The position numbers were made by a program, and so were the translations under genes. Below the pieces are notes generated by a model that was given only the letters and a program-made list of their open reading frames with translations, did not search any database and was not told the origin of the DNA. Source: Actinomycetes bacterium (lineage in GTDB: Bacteria > Actinomycetota > Acidimicrobiia > Acidimicrobiales > Acidimicrobilacustridaceae). From it: 64,000 bases of DNA. Each line of letters opens with the position of its first letter. Positions within the stretch are counted from its first letter, which is position 1. Positions 42,652 through 50,548 of this stretch are shown here, piece after piece. Where the stretch lies: contig JAKOVH010000031.1 in NCBI GenBank assembly GCA_029782145.1, forward strand, positions 1-64,000, written 5' to 3'.

Positions 42652-42942
42652 ATGGCCGAGGTGGGCAGGTTGTTCTGGGCGATCGCCGTGACCGCCGTCC
42701 TCTGCGTGCCGCTCGCCGTGTCGGTGTGGGCGCTGCTCGACTGCGTCCGCCACCCCCAGTGGGCGTGGGCCCTCTCGGGCCGCCGTCAGGTGGTGTGGCT
42801 GGTCGCCATCCTGTTCGGCTTCGTGTCGGTCGTCGGCGGTCTGGTGATCTCCGGCTGGTACCTGCTGTGGGTGCGCCCGGTCGTGGCCGCGGCGGAACGG
42901 GGCCCGGTCGCCGACCGCGGCCGTCGGGCCGGGGGCGCCTGA
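42652..42942 (+). CDS. Small two-TM membrane protein
   Basis: A 96-residue membrane protein with two hydrophobic helices (~8-30 and ~47-72) joined by a basic loop (DCVRHPQWAWALSGRRQ) and a basic, Ala/Gly-rich tail. The pattern resembles DUF2516-like or phospholipase-D-nuclease-N-type small membrane proteins, whose role is unknown. The start at ATG 42652 is set by the TACCGT hexamer 7 nt upstream. It converges on the conservon. Confidence 0.78.
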   Translation: MAEVGRLFWAIAVTAVLCVPLAVSVWALLDCVRHPQWAWALSGRRQVVWLVAILFGFVSVVGGLVISGWYLLWVRPVVAAAERGPVADRGRRAGGA

Positions 42943-42949
42943 GCCGCTC

Positions 42950-43600
42950 CTAGACGGCGCTGGCCCGCAGCAGCGCGTGCTGCACCAGCTCGAGCAGGGC
43001 CAGCTTGGTGCGGCCCCGGTCGCGTGCGTCGGTGGTGATCATGGGCACGTCCGCGGGCACGGCCAGCGCCTCGCGGACGTCCTCGAGCTGGTGCTGCTGC
43101 TCGCCGTGGAACAGGTTCACGGCCACGATGAACGGCACCCCGTTGCGCTCCATGTAGTCGACGGCGGGGAAGCAGTCGGCCAGGCGGTTGGTGTCGACCA
43201 GCACGACCGCGCCGATGGCGCCACGGATCAGGTCGTCCCACATGAACTGGAACCGGTCCTGCCCCGGGGTGCCGAACAGGTACAGCACCAGGTCCTCGCC
43301 CAGGGTGATGCGGCCGAAGTCCATGGCCACCGTGGTGGAGGTCTTGCCGGTGTTGGTGCCGCCGGTCTCGTCGATGCCCTCGGCGACCTTGGTCATGGCC
43401 GCTTCGGTGGTGAGCGGCTCGATCTCGGAGATGGAGCCGACGAACGTGGTCTTCCCGACGGCGAAGCCGCCGGCCACGATGATCTTCACCGGCAGCGGCG
43501 CGCTCGAGGTCGAGGCGCTCGACGCCGGCGCGGACGACGAGGCGGCGCCCGGACCGGTCACAGCGGTGGTGGCGGCGATGTCAGAGGGACTGGAGGCCAT
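42950..43600 (-). CDS. cvnD: Conservon GTPase (CvnD-type, MglA-like ATP/GTP-binding protein)
   Basis: Small Ras-like GTPase of 216 residues, the output switch of the Cvn system. Walker A is GGFAVGKTT at 44-52 and the switch/G3 element GTPGQDRF lies at 110-117. VLVDTNRLADCF and VAVNLFHG stand in for the G4 region, typical of this group. An unusual Ser/Ala-rich leader (~35 residues) precedes the fold. In conservons CvnD is controlled by the roadblock and DUF742 partners upstream. Its start overlaps the DUF742 gene by 20 bp. Last gene of the operon. Confidence 0.93.
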   Translation of the reverse strand: MASSPSDIAATTAVTGPGAASSSAPASSASTSSAPLPVKIIVAGGFAVGKTTFVGSISEIEPLTTEAAMTKVAEGIDETGGTNTGKTSTTVAMDFGRITLGEDLVLYLFGTPGQDRFQFMWDDLIRGAIGAVVLVDTNRLADCFPAVDYMERNGVPFIVAVNLFHGEQQHQLEDVREALAVPADVPMITTDARDRGRTKLALLELVQHALLRASAV

Positions 43601-43964
43601 CGAGGACCCTTTCGAGCAGCTGGCGGTCCGGGCGGTCGCCGGTCCGGGTGTGGTCAGGGGCGGAGGCGGTCAGCAGGCCTTCGTCGACCATGTCCCCGAC
43701 GAGGACACGGACGACGCCGAGGGGGAGTCGGAGGTGGGCGGAGATCTCGGCGACCGAGATCGACCCGACGCAGCGGGTGAGGATCTGGCGCCGCTCGAGC
43801 GCGAGGGTCGGCATGGTGGCCCGGCCGGTGGCCGTCACCTGGATCAACGCCTCGAACGGCAGGTCGGCAGCGCCTCGGGTCCGCCCGCCCGTGAGCACGT
43901 AGGAGCGGACGCGCAGGCCCGACGACGCGCCGTCGGAGCCGAAGGGCGCGCCCGTCGGGCTCAT
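43581..43964 (-). CDS. cvnC: DUF742 conservon protein (CvnC-type)
   Basis: A 127-residue DUF742 protein. The core has RVRSYVLTGGRTRGAADLPFEALIQVTATG, LALERRQILTRCVGSISVAEISAHLRLPLGVVRVLVGDMVDEGLL (a winged-helix-like segment) and the C-terminal DRQLLERVLDGLQSL characteristic of the family. CvnC proteins are DNA-binding-fold adaptors in the four-component Cvn systems. The ATG at 43964 overlaps the roadblock stop (ATGA). A longer in-frame reading exists but runs antisense-like into the neighbour. Confidence 0.93.
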   Translation of the reverse strand: MSPTGAPFGSDGASSGLRVRSYVLTGGRTRGAADLPFEALIQVTATGRATMPTLALERRQILTRCVGSISVAEISAHLRLPLGVVRVLVGDMVDEGLLTASAPDHTRTGDRPDRQLLERVLDGLQSL

Positions 43965-44389
43965 CGCGGGAGCGCCGCCTGGAGCTCGGCGCGGATCTCG
44001 GGGGTCAGCACCCCGCCGGCGCGGTCGACGAGCACGGCCATCTCGTAGCCGACCAGGCCGACGTCGCACTCCGCCTCGGCGACGCACGCCAGGCAGGACC
44101 CGTCGCTGATGCCGGTCACGAACAAGAAGGCGTTCTCCATCTCGATGATGACCTCGTTCACCGCGCCGCCGCCGAAGCGGCCGGCGGCGCCGTAGGCGAG
44201 GCCGATGAGCCCCGACGCCACCGCGGCGAAGCGGTCGGCCGACTCACGGTCGAGGCCGGCCGAGGCGGCGATGGGCAGGCCGTCGGAGGACACCACGACC
44301 GCCTCGGAGACGCCGGGGACCTTCTCGGCGAAGTTCTGCACCAGCCAGTTGAGGTTCCTGGCGGCGGCACTGAGCTCCATCATGGTCAT
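43961..44389 (-). CDS. cvnB: Roadblock/LC7 conservon protein (CvnB-type)
   Basis: A 142-residue roadblock/LC7-domain protein that in conservons acts on the CvnD GTPase. The fold is recognisable from LNWLVQNFAEKVPGVSEAVVVSSDGLPIAAS (helix, strand, turn), ADRFAAVASGLIGLAYGA, VNEVIIEMENAFLFVTGISDGSCLACVAE and VGLVGYEMAVLVDRAG. Length is usual. Start and stop overlap the kinase and DUF742 genes by 4 bp each, so the three proteins are made stoichiometrically. Confidence 0.94.
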   Translation of the reverse strand: MTMMELSAAARNLNWLVQNFAEKVPGVSEAVVVSSDGLPIAASAGLDRESADRFAAVASGLIGLAYGAAGRFGGGAVNEVIIEMENAFLFVTGISDGSCLACVAEAECDVGLVGYEMAVLVDRAGGVLTPEIRAELQAALPR

Positions 44390-46884
44390 TCCTCTTCACC
44401 TCGGGTCGTGGGGTCGGAGCCGGTGGGGCCGGCAGGGCCGTTGGGTTCGCCAGAGCTGCTGGGCCCTGTGGGTTCGGTCGTGCGCCCACGGTCGAGGCCG
44501 GAGCGGTACCGCGACAGCATCCGTCGGACCTCCTCGGGCGAGCGGGCCGTGCGGGTGACGGCCCGGCCGGCGGCGGGAGCGGTCCCGGAGCTCGCGGTGG
44601 CGCCGGGCGTGCGCCGCACCAGCCCCGCCGCGGTCAGCGACGGCGCCGCGGGCGCCGGTGCCGGCGCCTCGGGGGCGGCCACGGGCGCGGCGGCCGGTGA
44701 CGTGGAGGTGTCGTCGGAGGGGTCGGCGCCGCGGCGCATCGGCAGCCCGGACGGACCGGGAGACGGGACCTCGACCGGCACCATCGGCTCCCCGACCGGC
44801 GCCGGGGCGTCGCTGCTGGCCGACTCCGCCGGTGCCCCGGCGCCGACCGGGACGGCGGCGGGGCGGGCGGGCCGGCGGGTGCGGGTGGGTCGGCCACCGA
44901 CGGAGGCCATGACCTCGAGCGGCGACGGCGCCGGCTGGGCCTCCTCGCCGGGGTACTCCACCAGCCCGTAGGGCAGCTCGACGGTGGCCACGATGCCGCC
45001 GTCGTCGCGGGCGGCGAGCTGGACGCTGAGCCCGTAGCGGGCGGCGAGGCGGCCGACGACGGTGAGGCCGAGGGACCGGCTCAGGGCGAGGCCGACCATG
45101 GGCGGGTGGGCCAGGTGGTGGTTGGCCTCGTCGAGCTGCTCGGCGCTCATCCCGATGCCCCGGTCGGCGACGGTGAGGACGTAGCCGTTGCGGTCGTCGT
45201 AAGCGCCGAGCACCTCCACGCTCGTGTGGGGCGGCGAGGCGTTGGTGGCGTTCTCCATGAGCTCGGAGAGCAGGTGGGCCAGGTCGGCGGCCACGTTGGC
45301 GGCGACGGTGGCGTCGTCGAGGGCGAGCAGGTGCACCCGCTGGAAGTCCTCGACCTCACCGATGGCGACGCGCACCACGTCGGCGACCGGGACCGGCTTG
45401 CCCCGGCGGCGGGGCGGGTCCGCTCCCGCCATGACGAGCAGCGACTCGGCGTTGCGGCGCATCCGCGTGGCCAGGTGGTCGAGCTTGAACAGGTTGTCGA
45501 GCTGGTCGGGGTCGCGCTCGTTGGACTCGAGCTGGTCGATGAACTCGATCTGGCGGTCGAGCAGGCTCTGGTTGCGCCGGGCCAGGTTCACGAAGATGTC
45601 GCCGATCCCCTTGCGCAGCAGGCGGCTCTGCTCCTCGGCCACGTCCACGGTCACGGCCTGGATCGAGTTGAAGGCGGCGGCCAGCTCGCCGATCTCGTCG
45701 TGGGAGTCGACCTCGATCGGCGTGAGCGTCTCGGCGATGCTCTCGGCGTCTTCGTCCTCGGGGTTGCGCAGCTGCTCGACGAGCGCCGGCAGCTGCTCGT
45801 TGGACAGCGTGCCCGCCGCCTTGGTGAGCCGGTTCAGCGGTCGGGTGATCGAGCGGGCGACGACCACGGCGATGGCGAAGGCGATGGCCAGGCCGCCGGC
45901 GCCGGCCAGCAGGTAGAGCGTCACCGACTGCGACGCCGCCTGCTCCTGCGAGCGCGCCTCGTCGACGACCTGCTTGGTGAGCGCGGTGTCGACGTTCGAC
46001 AGGCCGTTGAGGGCGCCGAGGCTCGTGGAGAGGGTCTCGTCGGCGCTGATCAGCAGGCGGTTGCCGTCGTTGCCCTGCTGCATGATCTGGGCGGCGACGT
46101 CCTGGTAGCGCAGGGCGCCCTCGGCGTTGGTGACGGCCTGCTTCTGCTGCGGGGTGGCGCCGCTGCGGCTCAGGTTGTCGGTGCTGCGGGCGTAGGCCTG
46201 GGTCGCCTTCGAGGCCCGGTCGTAGGACTCGCAGTCGTTGCGCACGTCCGGGCACACCACGCCGGACCGGTCGGTGAACCCGCCGGCCTCGGCGGCGGCG
46301 ACCAGCAGGGTCGCCTGGGCGTTCTGAGCCTCCCGGATCTGCTCGACGCGTGCCATGGCGTCGAGGCCCCGCAGCAGCGTCGGGTCGTTGGCCTCACCGG
46401 CGAGCGAGGCGTTCACGCCCACGAACGAGCCGATGACGTCGCCGAACAGCTCGGCCACCGCGTAGGGCTGGGTCAGGCTGCTGTCGACGGCGCCGCGGAG
46501 GCCGCGGAGGCTGTTCAGGCGGTTGCGGGCCAGGTTGGCGTTGACGGCGAGCGACCCGTCCTTGGGACCGGGGTCGAGCTGTTCGAGCGCCTGCTGGTAG
46601 CGGGCCACGGCGGCGTCGGTGCGCACCCGCTGCTCGTCGAGCTCGGTGCGGCCGGCCTGGCCCCGGCTGCCGGTGTAGACGGCCGAACGCAGCTGCTCGA
46701 TCTGCAGCTGGTTCACGAGGTCGGTGCCCACCAGGGCGAAGGAGCTGAGGCTCTCCACCCGTGCCGCGTCGGCGGCGCTGGCGCGCCGGTCCCGGACCCC
46801 GACGCCCACGAGGGCGACGATGACGACGATCGGCGCCAGCAGGATCGCGAAGAGCTTGGTACCGACCTTCAGGTTTCGCAGCAT
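44386..46884 (-). CDS. cvnA: Conservon sensor histidine kinase with nitrate-sensor-like domain (CvnA-type)
   Basis: Membrane sensor kinase, 832 residues. TM1 at ~10-30, an extracytoplasmic nitrate/nitrite-sensing-like helical domain at ~40-318 and TM2 at ~321-343, followed by HAMP (RSITRPLNRL). The dimerisation/phospho-acceptor helix has H470 (LFKLDHLATRMRRN). The HATPase domain has N545 in ELMENATNASPP and the G1 box DRGIGMS at 574-580. The last ~190 residues are Pro/Ala/Thr/Ser-rich and probably disordered. Like other CvnA proteins it may bind ATP without a classic response regulator. The ATG at 46884 has CGAGGG upstream. It heads the cvnABCD operon. Confidence 0.94.
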   Translation of the reverse strand: MLRNLKVGTKLFAILLAPIVVIVALVGVGVRDRRASAADAARVESLSSFALVGTDLVNQLQIEQLRSAVYTGSRGQAGRTELDEQRVRTDAAVARYQQALEQLDPGPKDGSLAVNANLARNRLNSLRGLRGAVDSSLTQPYAVAELFGDVIGSFVGVNASLAGEANDPTLLRGLDAMARVEQIREAQNAQATLLVAAAEAGGFTDRSGVVCPDVRNDCESYDRASKATQAYARSTDNLSRSGATPQQKQAVTNAEGALRYQDVAAQIMQQGNDGNRLLISADETLSTSLGALNGLSNVDTALTKQVVDEARSQEQAASQSVTLYLLAGAGGLAIAFAIAVVVARSITRPLNRLTKAAGTLSNEQLPALVEQLRNPEDEDAESIAETLTPIEVDSHDEIGELAAAFNSIQAVTVDVAEEQSRLLRKGIGDIFVNLARRNQSLLDRQIEFIDQLESNERDPDQLDNLFKLDHLATRMRRNAESLLVMAGADPPRRRGKPVPVADVVRVAIGEVEDFQRVHLLALDDATVAANVAADLAHLLSELMENATNASPPHTSVEVLGAYDDRNGYVLTVADRGIGMSAEQLDEANHHLAHPPMVGLALSRSLGLTVVGRLAARYGLSVQLAARDDGGIVATVELPYGLVEYPGEEAQPAPSPLEVMASVGGRPTRTRRPARPAAVPVGAGAPAESASSDAPAPVGEPMVPVEVPSPGPSGLPMRRGADPSDDTSTSPAAAPVAAPEAPAPAPAAPSLTAAGLVRRTPGATASSGTAPAAGRAVTRTARSPEEVRRMLSRYRSGLDRGRTTEPTGPSSSGEPNGPAGPTGSDPTTRGEEE

Positions 46885-46949
46885 GGAGTGGCCCTCGGGA
46901 GCTGAGGGGCAGGCACGCTGGCGCGCCCGCCCCCACTGTCGGTGTGGCC

Positions 46950-46969
46950 GTCGGGTCGGTCGACCCGAC
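46950..46969. promoter_or_regulatory. 20-bp palindrome in the cvnA upstream region (operator candidate)
   Basis: GTCGGGTCG-GT-CGACCCGAC: 9-bp arms with a 2-bp centre, 66 bp upstream of the cvnA ATG in the 289-bp divergent gap to the RDD gene. It is shaped like a dimeric-regulator operator; no regulator identified. Confidence 0.45.
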
Positions 46970-46976
46970 GAGTCGC

Positions 46977-47010
46977 CTCAAGTGATCGGCGTCTCAGCCG
47001 CCGACTTGAG
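46977..47010. promoter_or_regulatory. Long stem-loop in the cvnA/RDD divergent gap
   Basis: CTCAAGT...CGGCG pairs with CGCCG...ACTTGAG: 7 + 5 bp with a 3-nt bulge and a 7-nt loop. It could be an operator or an RNA element in either leader. Confidence 0.4.
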
Positions 47011-47084
47011 CAGCTGGGCCCTGCAGGTCCGCTCAGGTGGTCCCGCCGCGGCGTGGTGGTGACGGCTACGTTGTCGCCGAAGCA

Positions 47085-47140
47085 GGCGATCGGGGGACCC
47101 AGCAGTGCTCGCCCGCAGGCCGGTCCCCGTCACGCTGCTG
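47085..47140 (+). promoter_or_regulatory. Interleaved stems in the RDD gene leader
   Basis: Three perfect pairings interleave: GGCGA 47085-47089 with 47109-47113, GGGGACC 47093-47099 with 47122-47128, and CAGCAG 47100-47105 with 47135-47140. They cannot all form as simple nested stems, so a pseudoknot or alternative folds are possible if this region is transcribed. Confidence 0.35.
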
Positions 47141-47162
47141 ACCGAGTAGCGGCCCACCCCAT

Positions 47163-47241
47163 CAGGAGACGACATGAGTGACACCTCGCAGGGGCCCGGC
47201 TGGTGGCAGGCCTCCGACGGCAAGTGGTACCCGCCCGAGTC
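47163..47241 (+). repeat. 79-bp repeat, copy 1 (ribosome site plus N-terminal tag)
   Basis: Identical to 47791-47869 except for one base. It covers CAGGAGACGAC, the ATG and codons for the first ~22 residues. Confidence 0.95.
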
Positions 47242-47758
47242 GGCCCCCGGTGGCGCTGCTCAGGCGAGCCCCATGGCCGGCGCGGCGGGCCTGCCCGCCA
47301 ACCAGTTCGGTGAGCTGGCCGACTGGGGCACCCGCGCCATCGGGCTCATCATCGACTGGGCGCTGCTCTTCGTGATCGTCTTCGTCGGGTTCATCGTGGC
47401 GATCATCCTCGGTGCGATCTCCGACGCCCTCGGCGTCCTGGTCGGCGCCCTCTTCTACCTCGTGGCCGCCTTCGGCTCGCTGTACATGGGCTACTTGGTC
47501 GGCCAGAAGGGCCGCAGCCCGGGCATGTCGATCATGGGCCTGCGCTGCGTGAGCGAGGAGACCGGCCAGCTGATCGGCGGCGGCATGGGCGTCGTTCGCA
47601 CCATCGCCCACTTCGTCGACTCGCTCATCTGCTACATCGGTTGGCTCTTCCCGCTCTGGGACGTCAAGCGCCAGACCATCGCCGACAAGCTCGTGAAGAC
47701 CGTCGTGCTGGCGAACCAGCCGAAGGAGAGCTTCAGCATCGACCTGCTCAAGCCCTGA
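47174..47758 (+). CDS. RDD-family membrane protein with Acidimicrobiia-type N-terminal tag
   Basis: A 194-residue membrane protein. Residues 1-25 form the tag MSDTSQGPGWWQASDGKWYPPES, related in look to DUF2510. After a short linker, residues ~52-190 are an RDD domain: ADWGTRAIGLIIDW (first helix with R and D), a long double helix region, GQKGRSPGMSIMGLRCV, and the third helix ending FPLWDVKRQTIADKLVKTVVL (second RD pair). RDD proteins are proposed transporters or antiporters; the role here is unknown. Strong ribosome site AGGAG 5 nt before the ATG. Its paralogue-tagged neighbour starts 43 bp downstream. Confidence 0.9.
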   Translation: MSDTSQGPGWWQASDGKWYPPESAPGGAAQASPMAGAAGLPANQFGELADWGTRAIGLIIDWALLFVIVFVGFIVAIILGAISDALGVLVGALFYLVAAFGSLYMGYLVGQKGRSPGMSIMGLRCVSEETGQLIGGGMGVVRTIAHFVDSLICYIGWLFPLWDVKRQTIADKLVKTVVLANQPKESFSIDLLKP

Positions 47759-47790
47759 CGGTCATCCTCCCGATCAGCACACGACCGCAC

Positions 47791-47869
47791 CAGGAGACGA
47801 CATGAGTGACACCTCGCAGGGGCCCGGCTGGTGGCAGGCCTCCGACGGCAAGTGGTACCCACCCGAGTC
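47791..47869 (+). repeat. 79-bp repeat, copy 2
   Basis: Second copy of the repeat at 47163-47241 with one mismatch; includes the ribosome site and N-terminal tag of the next gene. Confidence 0.95.
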
Positions 47870-48530
47870 CGCCCCCGGCGGGGGCGGCGGCGCCACCGGC
47901 GGCTACGGCCTCGCCGGCGGTGGGGGCGAGTTCAACATCGGTGACGCGCTGAGCTACGGCTGGAACAAGTTCGTCCAGTACATCGGCCAGATCATCCTGA
48001 TCGTGCTGGTGATCTTCGTGGTGCAGGCGGTGTTCATCGGCCTGTCCCAGGTGACGTCGAGCGGCGGCGGGGTGGGTCGCATCGTCGTCGCCCAGGCCAT
48101 CACGCTCGTCGGCTGGGTGATCGGGCTCGTCCTGCAGGCCGGCCTGATCCGCGCCGGGCTGGCCATCACCCGAGGGCAGGAGCCGCAGGTCGGCATGCTG
48201 TTCGAGACGGCGAACATCGGCTCGTTCATCGTCGCCACCATCCTCGTCGGCCTGCTGTTCTTCGTCGGCTTCCTGGCGTGCTGCGTCGGAGCGATCGTCG
48301 TGGGCATCTTCACGCTGTTCTACGGCTACTTCGTGATCGACCGCAGCGCCCAGCCGGCGGACTCCATCAGCAAGAGCTTCACCCTGGTGAAGGACAACTT
48401 CGGCACGGTGCTGCTGTTCGCCATCGTGGTGTTCCTCCTCAATGTGGTGACCTGCGGCCTGGCCGTGGGTGTCACCCAGATCTCCACGGCCTACGCCTAC
48501 AAGCGCCTGACCGGCCAGCCGATCACCTGA
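47802..48530 (+). CDS. Tagged polytopic membrane protein of unknown function
   Basis: A 242-residue protein starting with the same 23-residue tag as the RDD protein, then a Gly-rich linker and ~190 residues with four to five hydrophobic helices. The segment FNIGDALSYGWNKFVQYIGQIILIVLVIFVVQAVF and the later ADSISKSFTLVKDNFGTVLLFAIVVFLLN resemble DUF975/'glycerophosphoryl diester phosphodiesterase membrane domain' proteins, where SY(G)W-x-K-F helices repeat. Function unknown. The ATG has AGGAG 5 nt upstream, inside the 79-bp repeat. DUF4190 follows after 4 bases. Confidence 0.85.
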   Translation: MSDTSQGPGWWQASDGKWYPPESAPGGGGGATGGYGLAGGGGEFNIGDALSYGWNKFVQYIGQIILIVLVIFVVQAVFIGLSQVTSSGGGVGRIVVAQAITLVGWVIGLVLQAGLIRAGLAITRGQEPQVGMLFETANIGSFIVATILVGLLFFVGFLACCVGAIVVGIFTLFYGYFVIDRSAQPADSISKSFTLVKDNFGTVLLFAIVVFLLNVVTCGLAVGVTQISTAYAYKRLTGQPIT

Positions 48531-48534
48531 GCCG

Positions 48535-49023
48535 GTGACCGACCCGGGCGACTCCCGCGCCGGCGACGCCCACCACCCGGTCCCCCCGGGCGGCTGGGCC
48601 CCGCCCACGGGTCGGCAGCCCCCACCCCCACCCTCGACCCCTGCGGGGGCGGCACCGCCGCCCCCGCCTGCCGGGTACGGTCAGCCGATCGCACCTGGAT
48701 ACCCGGCGACCCCACCCGTCTACCCGGCGACGACCGCGTACGCCTACGGCTACGGCTACGTCGCGCCCCGCACCGACGGGCTGGCGGTGGCATCGCTCGT
48801 GTGCGGCATCGCGTCGATCGTGGTCTGTGGCCTCGGAGTGGTCCTCGGCGTGCTGGGCCTGGTCTTCGGGCTGGTGTCGATGAACCGCATCCGCCGCGAG
48901 CCCACCCGCCTCACCGGACGCGGCCTTGCCCTCGCCGGCGCCATCTGCGGCGGCGTGGGCCTGGCCGGTTGGGCCATCTACTGGGTCGTCGTCGTGGTGA
49001 GCCTGGCCAGCGGCTCCTCCTGA
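48535..49023 (+). CDS. DUF4190-domain membrane protein
   Basis: A 162-residue protein: a ~75-residue Pro/Gly/Tyr-rich cytosolic tail (PPPPPAGYGQPIAPGYP, TAYAYGYGYVAP) followed by two transmembrane helices of a DUF4190 domain (GLAVASLVCGIASIVVCGLGVVLGVLGLVFGLVSMNRIRR...GRGLALAGAICGGVGLAGWAIYWVVV). Such proteins are frequent in actinobacteria and of unknown function, often near cell-envelope genes. The GTG start is 4 bases after the previous stop, completing a three-gene membrane-protein operon. It converges on gltD. Confidence 0.9.
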   Translation: MTDPGDSRAGDAHHPVPPGGWAPPTGRQPPPPPSTPAGAAPPPPPAGYGQPIAPGYPATPPVYPATTAYAYGYGYVAPRTDGLAVASLVCGIASIVVCGLGVVLGVLGLVFGLVSMNRIRREPTRLTGRGLALAGAICGGVGLAGWAIYWVVVVVSLASGSS

Positions 49024-49068
49024 GCCGACGCACGCTGGGATGGCTCGGCGCCAGCCCAGCGGGCGAGC

Positions 49069-50532
<1,464 letters not shown>

Positions 50533-50548
50533 GGCGTCGTCCTCTCCC

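Noticed and set aside
47060-47160. c-di-AMP (ydaO-type) riboswitch upstream of the RDD gene
   Set aside because: CGGGGGACCCA resembles part of that consensus, but the GGGUGAAU and CCGNCAGCUAACC elements are missing.
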